Assembly (NCBI GenBank): GCA_964472275.1
Contig: CAYYJN010000040.1
Coordinates: 1 to 19,433 of the forward strand
DNA length: 19,433 bases
Reading direction: 5' to 3'
Origin: JAFDVN01 sp964472275
Lineage (GTDB): Bacteria > Acidobacteriota > Holophagae > Holophagales > Holophagaceae
Position 1 is the first letter of the stretch; each line of letters begins with the position of its first letter. A model generated the notes under the pieces. It saw only the letters and a list, made by a program, of their open reading frames with translations, was not told the DNA's origin and did not search any database. A program made the translations under genes and the position numbers. Positions 7,262 through 14,922 of the stretch are shown piece by piece.

Positions 7262-8797
7262 TGCCAAACCCAGCTTTTTCATCCGGCTTTGGAGTGTCGT
7301 CCGCTTCAACCCCAGCTTGGCCGCCGCGCCCGTGGGGCCAGCCACGCGTCCTTTGGAATCCCGGAGAGCGCTGAGGATGGCCTGGCGTTCCGCCTCATCC
7401 AGCGTGAGGGGTTCGCGGAGATTTGAAGCAAGTTCGGCTCCGCGCAACTCGGAGAGCGGCGCCTTGAGATCCGGCCCGGTGCTCAGGATGGCCGAGCGTT
7501 CGATGAAGTTCTCCAGTTCCCGCACATTGCCCGGCCACGCGCCCGCCTGCAGCGCCGCCATCACCGAAGGCGGAATGCGCTCGATGGCCCGGCTCAGGCG
7601 CCGCGCGTGCTTCTGCGTGAAGTAGCGCGCGAGGGCGGGGATGTCCTCGCGGCGTTCCCGCAGCGGCGGCACCAGGATGGGGAACACATGGAGCCGGTAG
7701 AAGAGGTCCGCGCGGAAGCGGCCTTCGGCCACCATGCGTTCGAGATCCCGGTTGGTGGCCGCGACGAGCCGCACATCCACGGCGATGGTCTTCGTTCCGC
7801 CCAGGCGCTCGAACTCGCGTTCCTGCAAGGCCCGGAGCAGCTTGGGCTGGAGCTCCAGCGGCAGCTCGCCGATCTCGTCGAGGAAGAGCGTTCCGCCATC
7901 GGCCAATTCCAAGCGGCCCTTCTTCTGTTGGATGGCGCCGGTGAAGGCGCCCTTCTCATGGCCGAAGAGCTCGCTTTCCAACAGGCCGAAGGGGATGGCC
8001 GCGCAGTTCAGCTTCACGAAGGTGCGGTTCCGGCGGCGGCTCTGCTCATGCACCAGGCGCGCCATCAACTCCTTGCCCGTGCCCGTCTCGCCTTGGAGCA
8101 GCACGGTGGCGTCCGAGGGCGCCACGGCGCGCACCTGCCGCAGCACCGCCTGGATCGCGGGACTGTCGCCGATCACTTCATCCGGCGCGAAGTCTTCGCC
8201 GACCTCGGATTCGAGGTAGCGCTTTTCTTCGGAGAGCCGGTCCTTCAACGCCTGGATCTCCTGGTAGGCGAGGGCGTTGTCTAGCGCGAGCGCCACCTGG
8301 GCGGCGACGCGCTCCATGAGGTGGATGTCCTCCGGCGCGAAGGCGTTCTCCCGGCGGCTGGCGAAGTTGAGCACACCGAGGACGCGATCCCTGGATTGGA
8401 GCGGCACGCTGACGGAAGTCTGGAGCCCTTCGCCCCGCACCTTGGCGCAGACCTCCGGATCCGCCGAGTCATAGTCCGACGCGCGGAGCAACAGGGTGCG
8501 CCGCTCGCGGATGGCCGGGGCCCAGGGCAGGCGCGACAAGGGCTTCTCGTGGCCCGTGGGCGCGGATGGGAAGGCGCCGCGCGAGGTTGGGAAGTCCAGG
8601 TAGAGCAGGCGGACCGTGTCCTTGTCCGCGTTCCAGAGCGACAGGATCAACAGGTCGTGGCCCAAGCGCCCCCGCAGCGCGGAACTGAGCGTCTCGAAGA
8701 GGTCGCCCAGATCCCGGTGGCTCACGAGCAGGTTCGTGATCTCCAGGAGGAGATGGAGCCGGTCCAGTTCTTCGGGCGTGGGGCTCGAGTTCGCCAT
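7247..8797 (-). CDS. Sigma-54-dependent transcriptional activator (GAF-AAA+-Fis)
   Basis: A 516-residue enhancer-binding protein of the NorR/FhlA layout. There is an N-terminal GAF sensor domain (about 17-176) and a short coiled linker. The AAA+ domain carries Walker A GETGTGKE (236-243), the sigma-54 contact loop GAFTGA (283-288) and Walker B GTLFLDEI (302-309), and ends near WPGNVRELENF (421-431). A Fis-type HTH at about 467-512 has the usual TTLQSRMKKLG ending. There is no receiver domain, so the signal is probably a small molecule sensed by GAF. Start choice: ATG 8797, with GGAG 11 nt upstream; an alternative GTG at 8839 overlaps the ybiT stop by 4 nt (GTGA), adding 14 low-complexity residues. 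It lies directly upstream of a sigma-54 promoter and probably controls the efflux operon. Confidence 0.93.
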   Translation of the reverse strand: MANSSPTPEELDRLHLLLEITNLLVSHRDLGDLFETLSSALRGRLGHDLLILSLWNADKDTVRLLYLDFPTSRGAFPSAPTGHEKPLSRLPWAPAIRERRTLLLRASDYDSADPEVCAKVRGEGLQTSVSVPLQSRDRVLGVLNFASRRENAFAPEDIHLMERVAAQVALALDNALAYQEIQALKDRLSEEKRYLESEVGEDFAPDEVIGDSPAIQAVLRQVRAVAPSDATVLLQGETGTGKELMARLVHEQSRRRNRTFVKLNCAAIPFGLLESELFGHEKGAFTGAIQQKKGRLELADGGTLFLDEIGELPLELQPKLLRALQEREFERLGGTKTIAVDVRLVAATNRDLERMVAEGRFRADLFYRLHVFPILVPPLRERREDIPALARYFTQKHARRLSRAIERIPPSVMAALQAGAWPGNVRELENFIERSAILSTGPDLKAPLSELRGAELASNLREPLTLDEAERQAILSALRDSKGRVAGPTGAAAKLGLKRTTLQSRMKKLGLASADI

Positions 8798-8812
8798 GGA
8801 GGATGATACTCC

Positions 8813-8833
8813 GGGCCTCGGGCCTCGGACCTC
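8813..8833. repeat. Heptanucleotide repeat a (3 units)
   Basis: GGGCCTC, GGGCCTC, GGACCTC in tandem with period 7, in the short spacer between the ybiT stop and the activator start. Confidence 0.6.
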
Positions 8834-8835
8834 CT

Positions 8836-10431
8836 TCACGCCTTCGCCAGATACTCCGAATAGGCGCCCTGGAAGTCCTCGATGCGGCCGTCCTTGAAGT
8901 CCCAGATGCGGGTGGCGACTTCATCAATGAGGTCTTCGTCGTGCGTCACGAGCAGCAGCGTGCCGGGATAGGACTGGAGGCAGGTGTTGAGGGCGATGAC
9001 CGCTTCCAGGTCCAGGTGGTTCGTGGGCTCGTCCAGCACGAGGATGTTCGGCTTCTGGAGCATGAGCTTGCAGAACATGAGGCGGCAGGCCTCGCCGCCG
9101 CTGAGGACTTCGGTCTTCTTCGTGCCCTCTTCGCCGCGGAAGAGCATCTGCCCGAGCACGCCGCGGATCTGCTCGATGGTGGCGTCCGGGTCGAACTGGC
9201 GGAGCCAGTCCACCATGGTCCAGCCGCCGGGGATGCTTTCGCGGAAGTCCTGGGCGAAGTAGCCCACGGCGGCCTCGTGGCCCCACTTCACTTCGCCCGC
9301 GTCCAGCTTGAGGCCGGTCTCGGTCACTTGCGGCGCGTTGGCGAGCAGCGCGTTGATGAGCGAGGTCTTGCCCGCGCCGTTGCGGCCCATGAGCGCGATC
9401 TTCTCGCCGCGCTGGATCATGGCGGAGAAGCCCTTGATGACTTCCAGGCCGTCGTAGCCCTTCTTCACGCCTTCGAATTCGAGGGCGTAGCGGCCGCCGG
9501 GCTTCTTCAGCTCGAACTTGATGAAGGGCCGCTGGATGTTGGAGCGGGCGAGGTCGCTGGGCTGCAGCCGCTCGACTTCCTTCCGGCGGCTGTTCACCTG
9601 GCTGGAGCGCGTGCCCGCGGCGAAGCGCTGGATGAACTCGTTGAGCTGGGCGATCTTCTTCTCGCGCTGGGCGTTCTCACTTTCGATGCGCGAGCGCACT
9701 TGCGTCTTCGCCATCACCATGTCGTCGTAGCCGCCGGTGTAGGGGATGATGGTCTGGTAGTCAATGTCGGCGATGTGGGTGCAGACATTGTTCAGGAAGT
9801 GGCGGTCGTGGGAGATGACGATGACCGTGCCGTCGTAGTGCTGGAGGAAGTTCTCCAGCCAGTGGATGGACTCAAGGTCCAAGTGGTTCGTCGGCTCGTC
9901 CAGCAGCAGGGCCGCGGGGTTGCCGAAGAGCGCCTGGGCCAGCAGCACGCGCACCTTCTGGCCGCCCTGGAGCTCGCTCATCTTGCGTTCGTGCAGCGCC
10001 TCGGGAATGTCCAGACCGTCCAACAGCACCGCGGCGTCGGCCTCGGCGGTGTAGCCGTCCTCATCGGCGACGACGCCTTCCAGCTCCGCGGCGCGGATGC
10101 CGTCCTCGTCGCTCATCTCGGCCTTGGCGTAGATGGCGTCCCGCTCCTGCAGCGCGTCCCACAGGCCTTTATTGCCCATGATGACGGTGTCAATGACGCG
10201 GAAGGCGTCGAAGGCGAACTGGTCCTGGCGCAGGATGCCCATCTTGCGGGGCCGCTGCACGAGGCCCGTCTGCTGCTCCATCTCGCCAGCGAGGATCTTC
10301 ATGAAGGTGGACTTGCCCGCGCCGTTGGGGCCGGTGAGGCCATAGCGGTTGCCCGGGTTGAAGGTCGTCGTCACATCCTCGAAGAGGATCTTCGCGCCGT
10401 AGCGCATGGTGACATTTTGGACAGCGAGCAT
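8836..10431 (-). CDS. ybiT: ABC-F family ATPase, YbiT type
   Basis: Soluble tandem ATPase of 531 residues that acts on ribosomes, not a transporter: there are no membrane segments. The first cassette has Walker A GPNGAGKST (34-42), a degenerate signature SELQGGQ (152-158) and Walker B LLLDEPTNHLD (175-185), with the strand VCTHIADIDY that also marks E. coli YbiT. A charged linker follows (about 237-300, the P-site-tRNA interaction region of ABC-F proteins). The second cassette has GRNGAGKTS (349-357), VLSGGE (442-447) and VLDEPTNHLD. GRIEDFQGAYSEYL ends the protein. Start chosen at 10431: GGAG 5 nt upstream and a YbiT-like MLAVQNVTMRYG; longer readings run into a heptad repeat. Probably a translation factor. 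Confidence 0.94.
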   Translation of the reverse strand: MLAVQNVTMRYGAKILFEDVTTTFNPGNRYGLTGPNGAGKSTFMKILAGEMEQQTGLVQRPRKMGILRQDQFAFDAFRVIDTVIMGNKGLWDALQERDAIYAKAEMSDEDGIRAAELEGVVADEDGYTAEADAAVLLDGLDIPEALHERKMSELQGGQKVRVLLAQALFGNPAALLLDEPTNHLDLESIHWLENFLQHYDGTVIVISHDRHFLNNVCTHIADIDYQTIIPYTGGYDDMVMAKTQVRSRIESENAQREKKIAQLNEFIQRFAAGTRSSQVNSRRKEVERLQPSDLARSNIQRPFIKFELKKPGGRYALEFEGVKKGYDGLEVIKGFSAMIQRGEKIALMGRNGAGKTSLINALLANAPQVTETGLKLDAGEVKWGHEAAVGYFAQDFRESIPGGWTMVDWLRQFDPDATIEQIRGVLGQMLFRGEEGTKKTEVLSGGEACRLMFCKLMLQKPNILVLDEPTNHLDLEAVIALNTCLQSYPGTLLLVTHDEDLIDEVATRIWDFKDGRIEDFQGAYSEYLAKA

Positions 10432-10450
10432 GGCGACTCCAGAACCTTCC

Positions 10451-10456
10451 ATTGTA
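10451..10456 (-). promoter_or_regulatory. Possible -10 element for ybiT
   Basis: Minus-strand TACAAT, 5 of 6 matches to TATAAT, 19 nt before the ATG, with GGAG between. No convincing -35 is seen; that position falls within the heptanucleotide repeat. Confidence 0.4.
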
Positions 10457-10460
10457 AGGG

Positions 10461-10488
10461 GGCTTTTGGCTTTTGGCTTTGGGCTCTT
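10461..10488. repeat. Heptanucleotide repeat b (4 units)
   Basis: GGCTTTT, GGCTTTT, GGCTTTG, GGCTCTT in tandem with period 7, lying just upstream of the ybiT -10 candidate. Confidence 0.75.
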
Positions 10489-10544
10489 GCGGGCGCCGAC
10501 CCACACCGGTTTGCCTGGCCCAGCGAAAGCCGAGAGCCTCCTGC

Positions 10545-11429
10545 TCAGATCATCGGGACGGCGCGATCCTCGTGCCTCGGGTCGCCGAAATGGAGTTCGT
10601 CGAAGGCTTCGGCGGCGGCTTCCCAGCCGGAACCGTAGCTGCCGAAGCGGCCGAGGACCGGCAGGCCGAAGGCGTGGGCGCGGAGGGCCACGCGCCAGGG
10701 CAGCTTGCCCTCCAGCGTGGAGGCGTCCAGGCGGCCTTCGCCGGTGACGACGGCCTCGCAGTCTTCCAGCGCGGCGTCGAATTGGAGGACGCGCAGCATC
10801 TCCTCCGCGCCGTCCACCAGATGCGCGCCCAGCGCCTCGAAGCGCGCGCCCAGGCCCCCGGCCGCGCCGGTGCGCGGGCCGCGAGGCAGGCAGAGGCCCA
10901 TGAGCCGCTCGGTGAGCACGGGGATGTCGGCTTTGGAGGCGCCCTTCTGGGGACCGAAGACGCGGGCCGCGTCCGCCAGCTCCGTCGTCACATCGCAGAA
11001 AGCGGTGGTGGTCGGCAATTTCAGCTCAGGCCAGCCCGCGCCGCCATCCACCGTCGCCGTGCCGCCCAGGCCCACCCAGAGCCGCCGCGGCTTCGAGGCG
11101 AGCACCGCCTGAAGCGATTCGGCGAGGCCAAGGCTCGTGGCCGCCATGGGATCGCGCTTGTCGAGCCCGGCGATGCCGATGACTTTGGCGCTTTCGACGC
11201 AGGCGGTGCCGTCCGTGAGCATGAGCCAGGGCACGGGTCTGCGCCGCCCGAAGGGATCGGAGGCTTCGGCCTCGCGCCATTCGCCGCCCAGGCCCGCCTG
11301 GAGACATTCCAGGAAACCATCGCCGCCATCCGAGAGCGGCAGCAGGCGATCGCCGGGCTCCATGAGCAGCCGCGCCGCTTCCAGGGGGCTGAGCGTCCCC
11401 TTGAAAGCCGCTGGGCAGACGAGTCTCAT
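10545..11429 (-). CDS. Glycerate 2-kinase, compact form (GarK/GlxK family)
   Basis: Phosphorylates glycerate to 2-phosphoglycerate (type-2 glycerate kinase fold). Seen: N-terminal AAFKGTLSPLEA (7-18), the active-site SDGGDG (33-38), GGTATVDGGAGW (122-133), VFGPQKGAS (157-165), GAAGGLGA (188-195) and VVTGEGRLDASTLEGK (227-242), all family landmarks in the correct order. At 294 residues it is well below the usual 370-390. Most of the loss is between DGGAG and the FCDVTTEL segment, where about ten residues replace a stretch usually near fifty, plus a shorter C-terminus. Strong purine-rich ribosome-binding site (GGGAGGAG) before the ATG. It follows cobW by 54 nt. The active-site motifs remain, so it may be functional. 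Confidence 0.85.
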   Translation of the reverse strand: MRLVCPAAFKGTLSPLEAARLLMEPGDRLLPLSDGGDGFLECLQAGLGGEWREAEASDPFGRRRPVPWLMLTDGTACVESAKVIGIAGLDKRDPMAATSLGLAESLQAVLASKPRRLWVGLGGTATVDGGAGWPELKLPTTTAFCDVTTELADAARVFGPQKGASKADIPVLTERLMGLCLPRGPRTGAAGGLGARFEALGAHLVDGAEEMLRVLQFDAALEDCEAVVTGEGRLDASTLEGKLPWRVALRAHAFGLPVLGRFGSYGSGWEAAAEAFDELHFGDPRHEDRAVPMI

Positions 11430-11483
11430 GGCTCCTCCCGGGGAGCGCGCCGATTGTGCCGCCGGGTCCGGGGATGTCCAGCC

Positions 11484-12479
11484 CTAATCGCCTTTCAGGA
11501 CGACCTTTTTTCGGAGGCCCGTCGGCGCGCGCTCCAGGCCGCGCAGCGCCCGTTTCCAGGCGGCGCCATCCAAACCTAAGCCGATGACGACCGCCATGGC
11601 GGGGGGCAGGACGCCGCCTGGGGGAAGGGGCAGGGGTGCGATTTCCAGGCGGCCGTCGGCGACCTGGAAGCTCCAGCGGTCGCTGCCATCCGCCCGCGCG
11701 GGCCAGCCGTCGAAGCGGACGACGCCCTTGGCGCGGAGCAGCTCGCCGCCCGGGCCGGGGCTTTGGAAGAGCGCCTCCAACGCCTCCGGGTCCACCGGAT
11801 GATCGAAACCCACATGGAAAGCCCGGGCCGAGCCGAAGCTGGGTCCATCCGCGGCGGGCAGGGCTTCGCGCACGGCACCCTGCCAGGGATCGGGCGCGTC
11901 GGAAGGCGGGGCTCCGTTCCAGAGCTGCACCAGAGCAAGAAAAGGATGGGCGGCGCGAAGCTGGGATTCCCAGGCCATCGCGGCGGAGGGGTCGAGATCG
12001 GTCTTGCTCAGGTGGACGAGGCTCGCCATGGCGGCCTGGCGCCGGAGCAGCGTGCGTTCGGCGAGGTGGTGCAGGGGCGTGAGCGCGGAAATCACCGTGA
12101 GCACGCCCGCGACGCGGAGCTTCCCCTGAAGGGCCGACTCCAATTCCAGATCCACCAGGTCGGAAGGGTCCGCGAGGCCCGTCGTCTCCAACACGATGCG
12201 CTCGGGGCGCGTGGCCTCGGGCTGGTCGCACCAAGCCTGAAGCGTCTTCACCACATCCTCGCGGAGGGAGCAGCAGGCGCAGCCGCCCACCAGGTCCGCC
12301 ACGCCCGCCAGCTCGGGCCGCTCCGCGTTCACGAGCGCGCCATCCACGCTCACGGCGCCGAACTCGTTGATGAGCACCGCGACGCGGCGCCCTTCGGCCA
12401 CCTCGCGTTTCAGCAGGCGGTTCACCGCCGTGGTCTTGCCCGCGCCAAGGGGCCCCGTGACGATGAGGACTTCAACCAT
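11484..12479 (-). CDS. CobW/COG0523 family metallochaperone GTPase
   Basis: G3E-family P-loop GTPase of 331 residues, thought to deliver metals such as zinc or cobalt. Seen: Walker A GPLGAGKTT (9-17), the metal-binding CxCC motif GGCACCS (C67, C69, C70), Walker B-like ETTGLADP (98-105), and SKTD (158-161) in place of the common NKxD base-specificity motif. A CobW C-terminal domain spans about 205-325. No His-rich tract is present. The target metal and client protein cannot be deduced; there is no cobalamin or zinc-uptake gene nearby. It is probably leaderless (see promoter). Glycerate kinase follows on the same strand. Confidence 0.9.
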   Translation of the reverse strand: MVEVLIVTGPLGAGKTTAVNRLLKREVAEGRRVAVLINEFGAVSVDGALVNAERPELAGVADLVGGCACCSLREDVVKTLQAWCDQPEATRPERIVLETTGLADPSDLVDLELESALQGKLRVAGVLTVISALTPLHHLAERTLLRRQAAMASLVHLSKTDLDPSAAMAWESQLRAAHPFLALVQLWNGAPPSDAPDPWQGAVREALPAADGPSFGSARAFHVGFDHPVDPEALEALFQSPGPGGELLRAKGVVRFDGWPARADGSDRWSFQVADGRLEIAPLPLPPGGVLPPAMAVVIGLGLDGAAWKRALRGLERAPTGLRKKVVLKGD

Positions 12480-12485
12480 GGGGAT

Positions 12486-12491
12486 AGTTTA
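12486..12491 (-). promoter_or_regulatory. Possible -10 of cobW-family gene, leaderless type
   Basis: Minus-strand TAAACT ends 6 nt before the ATG at 12479 and no Shine-Dalgarno is present. Any -35 is lost in the N run. The arrangement resembles that of radA. Confidence 0.4.
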
Positions 12492-12495
12492 GGGC

Positions 12496-12595
12496 NNNNN
12501 NNNNNNNNNNNNNNNNNNNNNNNNNNNNNNNNNNNNNNNNNNNNNNNNNNNNNNNNNNNNNNNNNNNNNNNNNNNNNNNNNNNNNNNNNNNNNNN
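12496..12595. other. Assembly gap (100 N)
   Basis: Exactly 100 unknown bases, a conventional scaffold-gap size, so the true length is unknown. The right edge begins inside a heptanucleotide tandem repeat, which probably caused the break. The upstream regions of both cobW and waaA are partly hidden. Confidence 0.97.
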
Positions 12596-12630
12596 CTCCA
12601 GCCTCCAGCCTCCAGCCTGAAGCCTGCGAC
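12596..12630. repeat. Heptanucleotide repeat c (5 units, truncated by gap)
   Basis: CTCCAGC three times, then CTGAAGC and CTGCGAC, period 7. It runs directly out of the N run, so more copies may be missing. Confidence 0.8.
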
Positions 12631-12639
12631 ACTGAACCC

Positions 12640-13908
12640 ATGGACTTCACCCACGCGAGCTATGCGGCCCTCATCAACCTGGCCGGGGGCGGGGCCAGGG
12701 CTCTGCGGCGCTCGCTGCCGGAAGGGTGGCGGATGCGGCTCGAAGCCCGGCCGCCGGAAGGCCTGCCTTCGGGGCGATGGGTTTGGCTGCACGCCGTGAG
12801 CGTGGGCGAATTGCTGCTGGCGGAAGGCCTTCTCGGGCGGCTGTTGGCGGCGGGCCACCGGGTGCATGTGACGACCGGAACTCCGGCCGGGCTCGGAATT
12901 TTGAAGGAGCGTCTGCCCCGCTGGGATGGCGGCGCCGGGCGCCTGAGCGGCGGCGCCTTTCCCGTGGACGATGGCCGGGGCCTGGAGCCTTTCTTCGCCG
13001 CGCCGCCAGGCCTCTTCATCGCCCTGGAGACGGAGATCTGGCCCAACCTGCTGCGATCGTTGCGTCTGCGCGGCATTCCTTCGTCCGTCGTCAATGGCCG
13101 CCTCACAGCGAAGAGCCGTGGCGTCTTCGTCGCCTCGGCGATCCGGGATCTGACGCTCGTCGCCGCGCGGGACGAGGCGAGCGCGGCGGCCTTCCGGCGC
13201 ATGGGCGCTTCCCAAGTGGCCTTGGGCGGGAATCTCAAGGCGGAGCTTCCGCCGCCGCCGCCGTTGCACGCGGGCTGGGAACCGCTTCGCGCCGCGTGGG
13301 CCTCGAATCCCGTGCTGGTGGCGGGAAACACGGTCGAAGGCGAGGAAGACCTCATCCTAGGTTGCCTTGCCGCCGCGAAGGTCGCGGTGCCGACCCTGAA
13401 GCTCATCCTCGCGCCTCGCCAGCCCCGGCGCTTCGATGAGGTGGCGAGCCTCTTTGAAGCGCGGGGCCTGGCTTTCCGTCGCGGGTCCGGGCCGTGGCCC
13501 GAAGCCGCCGAGGAATGGGACGGCGTGGATGCGTTGCTGCTGGACACCCTTGGTGAACTGCCCCGAGCCTACGGCGAAGGCACCGTCGCCTTGGTGGGCG
13601 GCGGCTGGCGCGCGCAAGGCGGCCACAATCCGCTGGAGCCCGCGCGCTTCGGCATGCCGGTGCTTCTCGGGCCGGGCTATTCCAACTTCGAAGACCTCGT
13701 TGGGCCTTTGCTGGAATCGAGAAGCGTCCAGGTCGTATCGGAATCCGCGCTCGCGGGTGTGGTCCTCGATGTGTTGAAGCAAGCTCCTCTCCGCCCGGCT
13801 TTTTCCCCGGAACGGCCTCCCGCGCCGTTGGCCGGTTTGCTTGGGGCTTTGGACCGCACCTGGGGTCTGCTGGAACCGCTGCTTCCAAGCCAGCCCCGGC
13901 GCGACTAG
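12640..13908 (+). CDS. waaA: 3-deoxy-D-manno-octulosonic acid (Kdo) transferase
   Basis: Transfers Kdo from CMP-Kdo to lipid A precursor at the inner face of the cytoplasmic membrane (LPS core assembly). The 422-residue GT30 protein shows HAVSVGE (51-57, whose Glu is the family catalytic base), ALETEIWPNL (128-137), GNTVEGEED (229-237) and GGHNPLEPA (327-335), all diagnostic. A weak hydrophobic N-terminus (about 8-16) replaces the clear membrane anchor of the E. coli enzyme. The ATG is preceded by GACACTGAACCC with no Shine-Dalgarno, similar to the radA leader. A response-regulator gene follows after 30 nt. It shows the host makes LPS. Confidence 0.95.
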   Translation: MDFTHASYAALINLAGGGARALRRSLPEGWRMRLEARPPEGLPSGRWVWLHAVSVGELLLAEGLLGRLLAAGHRVHVTTGTPAGLGILKERLPRWDGGAGRLSGGAFPVDDGRGLEPFFAAPPGLFIALETEIWPNLLRSLRLRGIPSSVVNGRLTAKSRGVFVASAIRDLTLVAARDEASAAAFRRMGASQVALGGNLKAELPPPPPLHAGWEPLRAAWASNPVLVAGNTVEGEEDLILGCLAAAKVAVPTLKLILAPRQPRRFDEVASLFEARGLAFRRGSGPWPEAAEEWDGVDALLLDTLGELPRAYGEGTVALVGGGWRAQGGHNPLEPARFGMPVLLGPGYSNFEDLVGPLLESRSVQVVSESALAGVVLDVLKQAPLRPAFSPERPPAPLAGLLGALDRTWGLLEPLLPSQPRRD

Positions 13909-13938
13909 GATGCTTGGAACCCCGAACGGAGAACCGGC

Positions 13939-14853
13939 ATGACGAGCGCGCCACCCCAGGTCCTGCTCATTGACGATGACCGTTCGGTGCTGGAGATGGT
14001 GGAGGAGGCGCTCAGGTCGCATGGGATGGTCGTCCATCCCTTCAACGACGGGCGTCGGGCGCTGGGCTTGCTGGATCACGCCGATGGTCCGGCCTTCGAT
14101 CTGGTGGTGTCCGACATCAACATGGACGGCATGGATGGCTTTGATGTCATCCACCGGGTGAAGTCCATCCGGCCCCACCTGCCGGTGGTGCTGATGACGG
14201 CGGAAAGCTCGGTGGATTACGCGATCCGCGCCATGCGCATGGGCGCGGCGAATTTTTTCATGAAGCCCGTCCCCTTGCGGGAAATGGTGAAGAGCGTCTT
14301 CCACCTGGTGGAGACCCATCGCGAGTTCCGGCTGGCGCAGGAGGGCTTGAAGGGCCTCGTCGAGGAGCAGCGCCACTTCTTCTTCCGCTCCGACGAACTG
14401 GACATCCCCGGCCTCATGCGGCATCTCGTGGAGCGGCTCGTGCCCATGGGCTTCGCCACGGACCAGAACATTGATGTGGTCGCCATGGCCTACCACGAGG
14501 CGCTGGTGAACGCCCTCGAGCACGGCAACCTGGAGCTGGAATCCGATCTGAAGGCCGACCTCTTCTCGGATGAAGATCCCTACGAAGCGCTCCGCCGCGA
14601 ACGGCTCCAGGATCCCAAGTACGCGGATCGCGCCATCGAGGTCGAGACCCATCTCTCGGACGAGGTCTACGAAGTGCTCATCACCGATGGCGGCCCCGGC
14701 TTCCAGGCCCACCAGCTCGTGTCGCCCGAGGACGCCGCCCACCAGGCGCGCCACTGCGGCCGCGGCCTGCCGCTCATCCAGCTCGTCATGGACGAGGTGC
14801 TCTTCAACGAGAAGGGCAACCAGATCCGCATGGCGCTGAAGAGGAAAAGATAG
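13939..14853 (+). CDS. Response regulator with RsbW-like HATPase output domain
   Basis: 304-residue two-domain signalling protein. The receiver domain (about 7-125) has acidic D12-D14, phosphoacceptor D59 (SDINMDGMDG), T87 and K109-P110. The C-terminal domain (about 150-302) is a GHKL ATPase of the anti-sigma-factor kinase type: N box HEALVNALEHGN (186-197), G1 DGGPGF (250-255), G2 GRGLPLIQ (274-281). There is no HisKA domain, so it is not a classical histidine kinase. Phosphorylation of D59 probably switches the ATPase domain, which in RsbW/SpoIIAB relatives binds a sigma factor or phosphorylates a STAS partner. GGAG lies 7 nt before the ATG. No partner is adjacent. Confidence 0.88.
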   Translation: MTSAPPQVLLIDDDRSVLEMVEEALRSHGMVVHPFNDGRRALGLLDHADGPAFDLVVSDINMDGMDGFDVIHRVKSIRPHLPVVLMTAESSVDYAIRAMRMGAANFFMKPVPLREMVKSVFHLVETHREFRLAQEGLKGLVEEQRHFFFRSDELDIPGLMRHLVERLVPMGFATDQNIDVVAMAYHEALVNALEHGNLELESDLKADLFSDEDPYEALRRERLQDPKYADRAIEVETHLSDEVYEVLITDGGPGFQAHQLVSPEDAAHQARHCGRGLPLIQLVMDEVLFNEKGNQIRMALKRKR

Positions 14854-14920
14854 CCTGGAGGCCGGAGGAAAAAGGACGGGCCCCAAAGGGGCCCGAACCA
14901 TTTGGAAGCCTCCAGTCTGA
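14854..14920. repeat. Heptanucleotide repeat d, two inverted copies flanking a terminator
   Basis: Minus-strand CCTCCGG-CCTCCAG (14868-14855) and plus-strand AGCCTCC-AGTCTGA (14907-14920) face each other around the trxA terminator. They share CTGGAGGC/GCCTCCAG as an 8-bp inverted repeat (14855-14862 and 14908-14915). Confidence 0.55.
14869..14895 (-). terminator. Rho-independent terminator of the ribB-cNMP-trxA operon
   Basis: Minus strand CGGGCCCC-TTT-GGGGCCCG, an 8-bp perfect stem (14895-14888 with 14884-14877), followed by TCC and TTTTT (14873-14869). It lies 27 nt after the trxA stop. On the plus strand there is no T tract, so it probably acts for trxA only. Confidence 0.88.
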
Positions 14921-14922
14921 AA

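Noticed and set aside
8803..10638. 611-codon plus-strand frame
   Set aside because: Antisense shadow of the ABC-F gene caused by high GC; the minus strand holds full ABC motifs.
13357..14901. 514-codon minus-strand frame
   Set aside because: It spans antisense of both waaA and the response regulator and has no recognisable domains.
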